Shown piece by piece: positions 15,891 to 27,154 of a DNA stretch of 39,255 bases. Numbering within the stretch: position 1 is the first letter of the stretch; the number at the start of each line of letters is the position of its first letter. The position numbers and the translations under genes were made by a program. Source of the stretch: Tannerella sp. oral taxon 808. GTDB lineage: Bacteria; Bacteroidota; Bacteroidia; Bacteroidales; Tannerellaceae. The notes under the pieces were generated by a model. That model had not been told where the DNA came from and searched no databases. It was given only the letters and a program-made list of their open reading frames with translations. The DNA is taken from assembly GCA_002890585.1 (NCBI GenBank), contig MIQB01000011.1:1-39255 (forward strand). Direction: 5' to 3'.

Positions 15891-18800
15891 ATGGAAAGAA
15901 AGAAACTGAGTTTATGGAAGAAGTGCATGTTCACGCTGCTGGTCGGGCTATTGACGGCCTTTGCTGGATATGCACAGACGGTGACGGTAAAGGGCGTCGT
16001 GGTGGACGCGACGAACGAGCCCGTCATCGGTGCCAACGTGGTGGAGAAAGGAACGACCAACGGCATCATCACCGACTTGGATGGCAACTTCACGTTGACC
16101 GTCAAGCAGGGAGCCACGATCGTCTTCTCCTTCATTGGCTTTACACCGCAAGAGCTGCCGGCCACTACGGAGCCCATGCATGTGGTGCTGCGTGAAGACA
16201 CAGAGCTGCTCGACGAGGTGGTGGTCATCGGCTACGGTTCGGTGAAGAAAGACGACGCCACGGGCTCCGTGACGGCTATCAAGCCGGACAAGATGAACCG
16301 TGGTTTAACCACCAACGCACAAGACCTGATGGCGGGTAAGATCGCCGGTGTCAACATCGTCTCCAGCGGTGGTTCGCCAGGTGGCGGTGCCACCATCCGT
16401 ATCCGTGGCGGTTCGTCGCTGAATGCCAACAACGACCCGCTGATCGTCATCGACGGTTTGGCTATGGATAACGACGGCGTGAAGGGCCTCTCCAACCCGC
16501 TGTCGATGGTGAACCCGAACGACATCGAGACCTTCACCGTGCTGAAGGATGCCTCGGCTACGGCCATCTACGGTTCGCGCGCCTCAAATGGCGTCATCAT
16601 CATCACCACCAAGAAGGGTTCGCTCGAAGGTGGTAAGGCAAAACTGCGTGTCACCTACGACGGCAACGTCTCGATGGGTAACGTAAAGAAGACACTCGAC
16701 GTGATGGACGCCGATGCTTACCGTGCTCGCATCAAAGAGCAGTATGGCGAGAATAGTAACGCCTACAAGGCACTCGGCACAGCCGACACCGACTGGCAGA
16801 AAGAGATCTACCGCACAGCCCTCTCCACGGATCACAACGTGAGTGTCTTCGGTGGTGTGGGCTCGATGCCCTTCCGCGTGTCAGTGGGCTACACCAATCA
16901 GAACGGTATCCTCAAGACTTCGAACTTCGAGCGTTACACGGCTTCGCTCAACCTCTCACCCTCCTTCCTCGACGGTATGCTGAAGCTGAATGGCAACCTG
17001 AAGGGAATGTATGCCAAAAGCCGCTTTGCCGATGTCGGTGCAGTGAATGCTGCCACGCAGATGGATCCCACGCATTCGGTGCGCGATGCAGGCGATACGT
17101 ATCAGAAGTATTTCGGCGGCTACTTCCAGTGGACCACCGACGGCAAGTCGCTCAATGACCCCACGTGGCTGCTGACGAACAACTCGCTGGCGCCAGCCAA
17201 CCCGGTCTCCATGTTGGAGATGAAGGACGATCAGGCCAAATCGCAATCGTTAGTGGGCAACCTCGAGGCGGACTATAAGTTCCACTTCCTGCCCGACCTG
17301 CGCATCCACGCCAACGGTGGCATGGACCTCTCCACCGGTAAGCAAACGACGGACATCGGGCCCTACTCCTTCTCGAACAACTACTACGGCAGCTACGGCT
17401 TTGAGAAGATTGACAAGTACAACCTCTCCTTCAATAGCTACCTGCAATACATGAAGGCCGTGGGTATCCACAACTTCGACGTCATGGTCGGCTACGAATG
17501 GCAGCATTTCCACCGCAAGGGGAATAACCGCTACGCAGGCCTCTATCCGTCGACTAACACCGTGAACCCCGGCAAGGAATACTCCCCCTCGAGCAAAGAG
17601 TGGGCTTCGGAGAATTACCTCGTCTCCTTCTTCGGCCGCTTGAACTACACCTTGGCCGATAAGTACCTCTTCACCGCTACCGTCCGTCGCGACGGTTCCT
17701 CACGCTTCCATAAGGATAACCGCTGGGGTACCTTCCCCTCGTTCGCCTTCGGTTGGAAGATGAAGGAAGAGGGATTCCTGAAGGATGTAGACGCGCTGTC
17801 TGACCTCAAGCTCCGCCTCGGTTATGGTGTGACGGGTCAGCAGAACATCGGTTCGGACTACTCCTACTTTGCCTCCTACACCGCCAACCGCGGCTTTGCC
17901 TACTACCCCATTGGCTATGGCAAAGGCGAATCGTATCGCCCCGACGCCTACAACAAGAACCTGAAGTGGGAGCGCACAACGACGTATAACGCTGGCCTCG
18001 ACTATGGTTTCCTCAACGGTCGCCTGACCGGTTCCGTGGATTACTACTTCCGCCGCACGGATGACCTGATCAACTACGTCTACGTATCGGCTGGAACGAA
18101 CTTCAAGAATCAGGTGAACGCCAACATCGGTTCGTTGGAGAATAAGGGTATTGAGTTTACCATCAATGCCAAGCCGATTGTGCAAAAGGACTTCACGTGG
18201 GATCTGGGCTTCAACTTAACTTATAACGATGGCAAGATCACTAAGCTGACAGGCGGCGATCGGACGGACTACTACGTGGCCACGGGTGGCGTAACAGTCG
18301 GCACAGGCGGCACCGTGCAGGCACATGCCGTAGATCATCCGCCGTATGCTTTCTACGTCTACCAGCAGGTATACGACGAGAAGGGTAAGCCGATCGAGAA
18401 CACGTTTGTGGATCGCAATGGCGACGGCGTGATCAACGATGCCGACAAGTACTTCTACAAGAAGCCGACAGCTGATGTGCTGATGGGCCTCTCCTCGAAG
18501 TTCGTTTACAAGGCATGGGACCTCAGCTTCACGCTCCGCGCCAGTCTCAACAACTATGTGTATAACAATGTGGAGGCGGATGCCAGCAACATGAGCCAGC
18601 TCTATGCCCCCTCGGGCTTCCTGATCAATCGCCCCACGATGGTGCTTGAGAACAATTTCCAGGGCGACGGCAACTATTATATGTCTGACTACTTCGTGCA
18701 GAACGCCTCCTTCCTGAAGTGCGACAACATCACACTGGGCTACTCCTTCAACCTGAAGAAGGTGGGCACAGGCCGTGTGTTTGCCGCTGTGCAGAATGTC

Positions 18801-18935
18801 TTCACCGTCACGAAATACAAAGGGCTCGATCCTGAGCTGATCACCGGGTCGGGCACCGGCACGAACTACGGCATCGACCGCGACTTCTACCCGCGCCCGC
18901 TCACCTCGCTGATCGGACTTACGCTGAACTTTTAA
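15891..18935 (+). CDS. susC: SusC/RagA-type TonB-dependent outer-membrane transporter
   Basis: Imports oligosaccharides across the outer membrane with energy from TonB, paired with SusD as lid. The 1014 residues have a signal peptide (ends AGYAQ, about 28), then a carboxypeptidase-regulatory-like domain (about 30-105, with GVVVDATNEPVIGANVVEKG). After this come the SusC signature LDEVVVIGYGSVKK (about 106-119), a plug domain (about 120-235, with RIRGGSSLNANNDPLIVIDG and YGSRASNGVIIITTKKG) and a 22-strand barrel ending in the terminal phenylalanine of outer-membrane barrels (GLTLNF). Given its place between a SusB-like enzyme and SusD/SusE, starch or malto-oligosaccharide is the likely substrate. 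Confidence 0.95.
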   Translation: MERKKLSLWKKCMFTLLVGLLTAFAGYAQTVTVKGVVVDATNEPVIGANVVEKGTTNGIITDLDGNFTLTVKQGATIVFSFIGFTPQELPATTEPMHVVLREDTELLDEVVVIGYGSVKKDDATGSVTAIKPDKMNRGLTTNAQDLMAGKIAGVNIVSSGGSPGGGATIRIRGGSSLNANNDPLIVIDGLAMDNDGVKGLSNPLSMVNPNDIETFTVLKDASATAIYGSRASNGVIIITTKKGSLEGGKAKLRVTYDGNVSMGNVKKTLDVMDADAYRARIKEQYGENSNAYKALGTADTDWQKEIYRTALSTDHNVSVFGGVGSMPFRVSVGYTNQNGILKTSNFERYTASLNLSPSFLDGMLKLNGNLKGMYAKSRFADVGAVNAATQMDPTHSVRDAGDTYQKYFGGYFQWTTDGKSLNDPTWLLTNNSLAPANPVSMLEMKDDQAKSQSLVGNLEADYKFHFLPDLRIHANGGMDLSTGKQTTDIGPYSFSNNYYGSYGFEKIDKYNLSFNSYLQYMKAVGIHNFDVMVGYEWQHFHRKGNNRYAGLYPSTNTVNPGKEYSPSSKEWASENYLVSFFGRLNYTLADKYLFTATVRRDGSSRFHKDNRWGTFPSFAFGWKMKEEGFLKDVDALSDLKLRLGYGVTGQQNIGSDYSYFASYTANRGFAYYPIGYGKGESYRPDAYNKNLKWERTTTYNAGLDYGFLNGRLTGSVDYYFRRTDDLINYVYVSAGTNFKNQVNANIGSLENKGIEFTINAKPIVQKDFTWDLGFNLTYNDGKITKLTGGDRTDYYVATGGVTVGTGGTVQAHAVDHPPYAFYVYQQVYDEKGKPIENTFVDRNGDGVINDADKYFYKKPTADVLMGLSSKFVYKAWDLSFTLRASLNNYVYNNVEADASNMSQLYAPSGFLINRPTMVLENNFQGDGNYYMSDYFVQNASFLKCDNITLGYSFNLKKVGTGRVFAAVQNVFTVTKYKGLDPELITGSGTGTNYGIDRDFYPRPLTSLIGLTLNF

Positions 18936-18965
18936 TCCGCAATCATTGAAATGAAGAATATCGAT

Positions 18966-20546
18966 ATGAAACGAAATAGGATCACATCATGGATCGCCGC
19001 AGCTGCGATCCTCCTTTCTGCTTCGGGCGTCGTGTCGTGTGTGGGCGATCTGGACGTGGAGCCGATTGACCCGAGCGTCACTACGACGTTCGACCAAAAC
19101 AAGGTCTTCACGAAGATCTATGCCACGCTCGGCCTGACAGGTATCGAAGGGCCGACTGGTTCTGGCGACGTGGATGGACTGGACGAAGGTTCGTCAGACT
19201 TCTACCGCCTGATTTGGAACATGAACGAGCTGCCCGCTGACGAGGCGCATTGCTGCTGGACAGACGGCGGCGTGCCCGAGTTAGTACACGGCTCGTGGGA
19301 CGCCTCGCATAAGTACGTCACCGGACTTTACTATCGCCTCTACTTCGACATCACGCTGTGCAACTTCTTCCTCGAGCAGATCGATGGCAAGACGGACGCC
19401 GAGAGCGTGACGCAGCGTGCAGAGGCTCGCTTCATCCGCGCCCTGAACTATTACTACCTGATCGACATGTATGGCAAGGTGCCCTTCGTGACGAAGGTGT
19501 CCACCGACTCCCCCTCGCAGGTGGAGCGCGCGGAGCTGTTCAAGTTCATTGAGAAAGAGCTGCTCGAGGCTTCTCAGACGATGAAGGAGCCGCGCACGAA
19601 CACCTACGGCCGTGCCGACAAAGCCGCTGCTTGGTTGCTGCTGGCGCGCCTTTACCTCAACGCCGAGGTCTACACCGGTACACCGCAATGGGCCAAGGCG
19701 TCGGAGTATGCGCAGAAGGTGATCAAGTCGTCTTACACACTCTGCCCCGTCTATAAACACCTGTTTATGGCCGACAACAACGGCAGCAGCGTGAACAAGG
19801 CGAACACGGAGATCATCCTGCCGATCATCCAAGACGGCGCCACCACGCGCAACTATGGCGGCTCGTTCTTCCTTATCGCTTCCACGCACAAGACGGACGA
19901 CATGCCGCCCTTCGGAACCACCGATGGATGGGGTGGCAACCGCTGCCGCCCGCAGTTGGTGAGCAAGTTCTTCCCCAATGGCAATGCACCGACTACAGGC
20001 GATGTGGACGCCATGACGAAGGCTGCTGGCGACGATCGCGCACTCTTCTTTAGCAAAGACCGCACGCTCTCCATCGACGTGGAGTCGGAGTTTACCAATG
20101 GCTACTCGTTCGTCAAGTTCTCCAACCTACGTGCCGATGGCGCTACCACGCACGACTCGAAGTTTACCGATACGGACGTGCCCTTTATGCGTCTGGCTGA
20201 GGCTTACCTGACGTATGCTGAGGCGGAGGTGCGCCAAAACGGCAGCTCCACAGCAGCAGCCACCGAAGCCCTCAACACGCTCCGCAAACGGGCGCACGCC
20301 AAGACGGAGGCCTCCTACACGCTGGACGGCATCCTTGACGAATGGGCGCGCGAGTTCGCCTTCGAGGGGCGCCGACGCTCTGACCTGATCCGCTTCAAAC
20401 GCTTCACCGGTAATACGGGCTACACCTGGCAGTGGAAGGGTGGTGCCAAGGAGGGTACAGTTTTGTCTGGTCACCTCAGCATCTTCCCCATCCCCGCCAA
20501 CGACTTCACCGTGAACTCCAACTTGGTGCAGAACCCAGGGTATTAA
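18966..20546 (+). CDS. susD: SusD/RagB-type glycan-binding lipoprotein
   Basis: Surface lipoprotein that binds the glycan and caps the SusC barrel. The chosen start gives 526 residues with a lipoprotein signal (ASGVVSC, so C25). The TPR-rich body includes RAEARFIRALNYYYLIDMYGKVPFV, and the C-terminal SusD/RagB segment has DEWAREFAFEGRRRSDLIRF. An in-frame ATG at 18951 would add MKNID and cannot be ruled out. It follows susC by 15 to 30 bases. Substrate specificity for starch is suggested by the SusB- and SusE-like neighbours, not by residues I can assign. Confidence 0.93.
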   Translation: MKRNRITSWIAAAAILLSASGVVSCVGDLDVEPIDPSVTTTFDQNKVFTKIYATLGLTGIEGPTGSGDVDGLDEGSSDFYRLIWNMNELPADEAHCCWTDGGVPELVHGSWDASHKYVTGLYYRLYFDITLCNFFLEQIDGKTDAESVTQRAEARFIRALNYYYLIDMYGKVPFVTKVSTDSPSQVERAELFKFIEKELLEASQTMKEPRTNTYGRADKAAAWLLLARLYLNAEVYTGTPQWAKASEYAQKVIKSSYTLCPVYKHLFMADNNGSSVNKANTEIILPIIQDGATTRNYGGSFFLIASTHKTDDMPPFGTTDGWGGNRCRPQLVSKFFPNGNAPTTGDVDAMTKAAGDDRALFFSKDRTLSIDVESEFTNGYSFVKFSNLRADGATTHDSKFTDTDVPFMRLAEAYLTYAEAEVRQNGSSTAAATEALNTLRKRAHAKTEASYTLDGILDEWAREFAFEGRRRSDLIRFKRFTGNTGYTWQWKGGAKEGTVLSGHLSIFPIPANDFTVNSNLVQNPGY

Positions 20547-20567
20547 TCGAACTAATAACTACAGAGA

Positions 20568-21699
20568 ATGAAAGCAATCAATCAAATAGGGATCGCGCTG
20601 CTGGCCGCCCTGACACTGGCGCTGGCATCGTGTGAAGACGATCACGACTCGAACCCCACCCTGAAGATCCCCGAGAGCTTCACGCTGAACGCTCCGAATG
20701 CTGCAACCGTGTATGACCTCGAAAAGTCGAAGACCGTCGAGCTGACCTGCACGCAACCCGACTACGGCTTCACCGCCGCCACGGTCTACACCGTGCAAGT
20801 CTCGCTCGACAACGACTTCAAGGACAAAGCCAAGTTCATGGCCCTGCCCTCCACCTACACCAAAGCCAAGATGGCTGTTGACGCCAATGAGATCGCCGTG
20901 GTGCAGACCACATTGGCGCTCGATAAGGGTAAGACAGAGGCCGACTTCCCCCTCACCTCCAAGCTCTACATCCGCCTGAAGGCCACCTGCCCAATGGCAA
21001 AGCCGAGGTGTATTCTAACGTCATCTCCCTGAATGCACCACCAAGTTTGCGCTGGATCCCATCGCGACCCCCAAGACGATGTATGTGATCGGCAGCTCGA
21101 AGGCCATCGGAGAATGGAAATGGGGTGGCTGCGTGCCCATGGTGCAGACCGTGGCGCAAGACGGCACCTTCTGGCGCATCTTCTACTTCGATGCCGGAAC
21201 CGCAATGAAATTCAACGCTGAGAAGAAGTTCGATGGCAACGAGTTCGGCAGTTCCGCCACGCTCGTGGATAATGCCTCGGCCGGACTCTCTGACGATGGC
21301 GGCAACCTGAAGGTGGCCAAAGCCGGATGGTACCTCGTCGTGATTAAGACGGCTGTCAAAGGGCGCGACCTGAAGTACACCATCAACTTCGAGAAGCCGA
21401 ACGTATACCTCATCGGCGATGTCAGCATCGGCGGCAAGTGGGAGACTACGTCCGAGAACCTCTTCACCATCCCCACCACGGCCGATGGCAAGTTCGTCTC
21501 GCCCGCCTTTGCCAAGACTGGCGAGGTGCGCATGTGCGTCAAGATCGAGGGCGAGGAGTGGTGGCACTCCGAGTTCATCGTCCTGGCCGAAGGCGACATC
21601 CTCTATCGAGGCGCGGGCGGCGATCAGGATCGCTCTACCCAGAATGCGGGCAAGAAGGCTTACCTCAACTTCATGACCGGAAAGGGTGAATACAAGTAA
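20568..21699 (+). pseudogene. susE: SusE-like outer-membrane starch-binding lipoprotein, frameshifted
   Basis: The first frame (20568 onward) gives a lipoprotein signal (LALASC, C22) and the SusE N-terminal domain (SFTLNAPNAATVYDLEKSKT, VELTCTQPDYGFTAATVYTV). Near 20983 the match moves to another frame (HLPNGKAEVYSNVISLN), and near 21037 it moves again (TKFALDPIATPKTMYVIG) and continues to 21699. The rest holds two carbohydrate-binding-like modules (MYVIGSSKAIGEWKWGG and VYLIGDVSIGGKWE). Two separate one-base deletions explain this; adding two bases would give about 377 residues, close to SusE. It is either a recent pseudogene or two sequencing errors, since the downstream frame is intact. 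Confidence 0.85.
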
Positions 21700-21920
21700 T
21701 TGAATAAGATGCCCCGGGGGGGCGGACGGATCTCCCCCCCCTCCGGGCGGATTTTTCATAGGATACATTGCAGAGCGTTCGTTTCCATAGCTCATATTCT
21801 GAAGCTCTGCATGGATCAAACTGGTTTTTCATATAGGCGGGCAGTGGCCGAGAGGGTCGCTGCCCGCTGCCCGTTTATCCCCGATCAGTCGTTAGCAACA
21901 GCCTCGCCGCCTCCGGCGGG

Positions 21921-22781
21921 TCTCGGGTCACTTTTGCCAAAGTAGCCCAATCTGGACCCCGTCTCGGGTTGCTTTTGTCAAAGTAGCCCAATCCGTACCC
22001 CGTCTCGGGTTGCTTTTGTCAAAGTAGCCCAATCCGGACCCCGTCTCGGGTCACTTTTGCCAAAGTAGCCCAATCTGGACCCCGTCTCGGGTTGCTTTTG
22101 TCAAAGTAGCCCAATCCGTACCCCGTCTCGGGTTGCTTTTGTCAAAGTAGCCCAATCCGGACCCCGTCTCGGGTCACTTTTGCCAAAGTAGCCCAATCTG
22201 GACCCCGTCTCGGGTTGCTTTTGTCAAAGTAGCCCAATCCGTACCCCGTCTCGGGTTGCTTTTGTCAAAGTAGCCCAATCCGGACCCCGTCTCGGGTCAC
22301 TTTTGTCAAAGTAGCCCAATCCTCGGCGGGTCTCGGGTCACTTTTGCCAAAGTAGCCCAATCCTCGGCGGGTCTCGGGTCACTTTTGTCAAAGTAGCCCA
22401 ATCCCCGGCGGGTCTCGGGTCACTTTTGTCAAAGTAGCCCAATCTGGACCTCGTCTCGGGTCACTTTTGTCAAAGTAGCCCAATCCCCGGCGGGTCTCGG
22501 TTCACTTTTGTCAAAGTTGTCCAATCTGGACCCCGTCTCGGGTTGCTTTTGTCAAAGTTGCCCAATCCGGACCCCGTCTCGGGTCACTTTTGTCAAAGTA
22601 GCCCAATCCGGACCCCGTCTTGGGTCACTTTTGTCAAAGTAGCCCAATCCGGACCTCGTCTCGGGTCACTTTTGTCAAAGTAGCCCAATCCGGACCCCGT
22701 CTCGGGTCACTTTTGTCAAAGTAGCCCAATCTGGACCTCGTCTCGGGTTGCTTTTGTCAAATTCAGCCCAAGGCGTGAGTC
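21921..22781. repeat. 41-bp tandem array of 21 units with higher-order repeats
   Basis: Every unit starts with TCTCGGGT and the starts fall exactly every 41 bases from 21921 to 22741. The core CTTTTGTCAAAG contains TTTG-n-CAAA, and most changes within it hit the centre base (T or C). The first nine units are three identical copies of a three-unit, 123-bp block (21921-22289). The last unit is degraded. No spacers and no coding potential. It separates the plus-strand Sus locus from the minus-strand clpC. The stretch 21700-21920 before it holds a GC-rich hairpin-prone segment and nothing else I can identify. Confidence 0.93.
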
Positions 22782-22815
22782 AGACGTAATGCGAAGCCTG
22801 GGGGTGAGAACGAAA

Positions 22816-22846
22816 AAAGCCCCGAAGCGCAATGCTCCGGGGCTTT
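22816..22846 (-). terminator. Rho-independent terminator after clpC
   Basis: On the minus strand, AAAGCCCCGGAGC pairs with GCTTCGGGGCTTT (one mismatch, 5-base loop) and is followed by a run of T. It lies 27 bases beyond the clpC stop. Confidence 0.85.
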
Positions 22847-22872
22847 GTGTTGACTGTGAAAACGTGTGCAGG

Positions 22873-25467
<2,595 letters not shown>

Positions 25468-25489
25468 AATCATCATGCTTTGTCGGGGG

Positions 25490-25497
25490 CAAAGTTA
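25490..25497 (-). promoter_or_regulatory. Promoter -7 element for clpC
   Basis: The minus strand reads TAACTTTG, matching TAnnTTTG, followed by CCCCCG. Predicted transcription start is near 25484, giving a very short leader that favours the 25467 start codon over 25476. Confidence 0.6.
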
Positions 25498-25573
25498 GTT
25501 ATACATGCGGGCGCCTTTGTCAAACATCGTGCCAAAGGGATGCAGGGGGGGGTATGGGCGGGGGGATAAAAAA

Positions 25574-25619
25574 AGAAATAAGGAACCGGCCACCCTTCGT
25601 AGCCATGTTCCTTATTTCT
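25574..25619 (-). terminator. Terminator after tRNA-Cys
   Basis: On the minus strand AGAAATAAGGAAC and GTTCCTTATTTCT pair perfectly over 13 bases, with further GGC/GCC pairing inside. Seven T follow directly. Confidence 0.85.
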
Positions 25620-25623
25620 CTTG

Positions 25624-25694
25624 AGGTTCCTAGCAGAATCGAACTGCTGTAAACGGTTTTGCAGACCGGCGCCTAACCACTCGGCCAAGGAACC
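25624..25694 (-). tRNA. tRNA-Cys (anticodon GCA)
   Basis: The 71-base minus-strand sequence folds as a tRNA. The acceptor stem is GGTTCCT/AGGAACC, the D arm has GCC/GGC, the anticodon loop is CTGCAAA with anticodon GCA, and the T arm is CAGCAG-TTCGATT-CTGCT-like. The discriminator base is T (U73), a known identity element of tRNA-Cys. CCA is not encoded. The top pair of the anticodon stem is a C-T mismatch. Confidence 0.95.
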
Positions 25695-25718
25695 CTGTTC
25701 TTGTTCTCTTGTCGGGGG

Positions 25719-25726
25719 CAAAGATA
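25719..25726 (-). promoter_or_regulatory. Promoter -7 element for tRNA-Cys
   Basis: The minus strand reads TATCTTTG, matching TAnnTTTG, followed by CCCCCGACAAG, much as at the clpC promoter. Transcription would start near 25712, about 18 bases before the mature tRNA end. Confidence 0.6.
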
Positions 25727-25790
25727 GAGGCGCCCTCTGAATGTGCAAATTATAGTAGGATGAAAATGGTTCGCGGTGGGGGCGGGTGGG

Positions 25791-27044
25791 TTATTGGTGT
25801 TCGCTTTTGATGGCATCGAGGAGCATGAGGAGGGCGGTGTTGACGGCGCGGGTGATGTTTTGATCGCGGGTGGCGGCGAAGTGGTGGAGCTTGGAGAGGG
25901 TGCGCGTGGGGGTGGCTATGGCGATCCAGACGGTGCCGACGGGGGTCTCGGGGGTGCTGCCGCCTGGGCCGGCGATGCCGGAGGTGGCTACGGCGATGTC
26001 GCAGTGTAGGGCTTCGCGTGCGCCGCGGGCCATCTGCTCGACGACGGGTTGGCTGACGGGACCGCATTGCTGGAGGTCGGTGGGGGAGACGCGCAGGAGG
26101 TGGCGCTTCACGGCGTTGGTATAGGAGACGATGCCGCCCATGAAGTAGTCGGAGCTGCCGGGCACGGAGGTGAGTGTGGCTGCGATGGCGCCGCCGGTGC
26201 AGCTCTCGGCCGTGCCGACGGTGAGCCCTGCGGTGCGTAGTTGTTCGCCGATGATGGCTTCGAGCGGGCGGTCGCCCTCGGCCAGGATGTGGCTGCCGAG
26301 GATCTCCCGCAGGCGGATGCGGAGGGTGTCTGCGATGCGGTCGGCGTCGGCTTGCTGGGGGCAGTAGGCGGAGAGGCGTAGGCGGATGATGCCGAGCTGT
26401 GGCAGGTAGGCGAGGCGCACCTCGGGGGGGAGGTCGCGCTCGAAGTCGGAGAGGAGGATGGCGAGGGCGGATTCGGCGTAACCCGAGACCCAGCAGGTGC
26501 GGTGGGCGATGCCGGCGCCGTGACCGAAGCGGCGCCGCAGCCGGGGGATGATTTCGTTGGTCATGAGCCACTTCATTTCGGAGGGTACGCCGGGCATGGA
26601 GACGAGGACGCGGCCGTGGCAATGGAACCAGGTGCAGGGCGCTGTGCCGGCTTGGTTCATGATCACGGTGGCGGCGTCGGGCACGAGGGCTTGCTGGCGG
26701 GTGAGCTCGTTCATCTGGATGCCGCGGCGGGCGAACATGTGGGCGATGTGGGCGTAGACGGTGTCGGAGAAGTGGAGGGTGGTGTGGAAATGTTGGCAGA
26801 GGGCGTGCAGGGTGATGTCGTCTTTGGTGGGGCCGAGGCCGCCGGTGACGAGGACGATGTCTGTGCGTGCTTGTGCTTCGCCGAGGGCGCGGAGGATGTC
26901 TTCCTCGTCGTCGCCGACGGTTTGTTTGTGTACAACGCGGATGCCTGCGTCGTTGAGCCGCGTGGCTATCCAGGCGGAGTTGGTGTCGATGACTTGTCCG
27001 ATCAGCAGTTCGTCGCCGATCGTGAGGATGGAGGCGGTTGTCAT
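25791..27044 (-). CDS. cinA: CinA: competence/damage-inducible protein with NMN deamidase domain
   Basis: The family combines an N-terminal MoCF-type (COG1058) domain and a C-terminal nicotinamide-nucleotide amidase (PncC) domain that recycles NMN from DNA ligase activity. The 417 residues start MTTASILTIGDELLIGQ. TGGLGPTKDDIT (about 72-83) marks the first domain. TVGTAESCTGGAIAATL and ATSGIAGPGGSTPETPVGTV mark the second. The chosen ATG is at 27042-27044; the frame upstream is a phenylalanine-rich artefact of the T-rich leader. No recA is adjacent. The leader is unusually U-rich and repetitive, as at pgi. Confidence 0.93.
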   Translation of the reverse strand: MTTASILTIGDELLIGQVIDTNSAWIATRLNDAGIRVVHKQTVGDDEEDILRALGEAQARTDIVLVTGGLGPTKDDITLHALCQHFHTTLHFSDTVYAHIAHMFARRGIQMNELTRQQALVPDAATVIMNQAGTAPCTWFHCHGRVLVSMPGVPSEMKWLMTNEIIPRLRRRFGHGAGIAHRTCWVSGYAESALAILLSDFERDLPPEVRLAYLPQLGIIRLRLSAYCPQQADADRIADTLRIRLREILGSHILAEGDRPLEAIIGEQLRTAGLTVGTAESCTGGAIAATLTSVPGSSDYFMGGIVSYTNAVKRHLLRVSPTDLQQCGPVSQPVVEQMARGAREALHCDIAVATSGIAGPGGSTPETPVGTVWIAIATPTRTLSKLHHFAATRDQNITRAVNTALLMLLDAIKSEHQ

Positions 27045-27085
27045 GGGAAACGAAAAATGAAAAAACGAAAAGTGAAAAGGGAAAA

Positions 27086-27115
27086 ATGCCGGGTACACGG
27101 AAATGTACCCGGCAT
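27086..27115 (-). terminator. Terminator after the DUF6261-like gene
   Basis: On the minus strand ATGCCGGGTACA and TGTACCCGGCAT pair perfectly over 12 bases around a 6-base loop, followed by TTTTTCCC. It stands 40 bases after the stop at 27155 and also just upstream of cinA. Confidence 0.8.
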
Positions 27116-27154
27116 AATCATTGACCATTAACAATTAATCATTGGGGGAGGGGA

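Noticed and set aside
20568..21699. Programmed ribosomal frameshifting in susE
   Set aside because: There is no slippery heptamer at either join, and two shifts in the same direction would be needed in an ordinary lipoprotein gene.
21921..22781. CRISPR array
   Set aside because: The units are contiguous with no unique spacers, and no cas gene is present. The same holds for the other five arrays.
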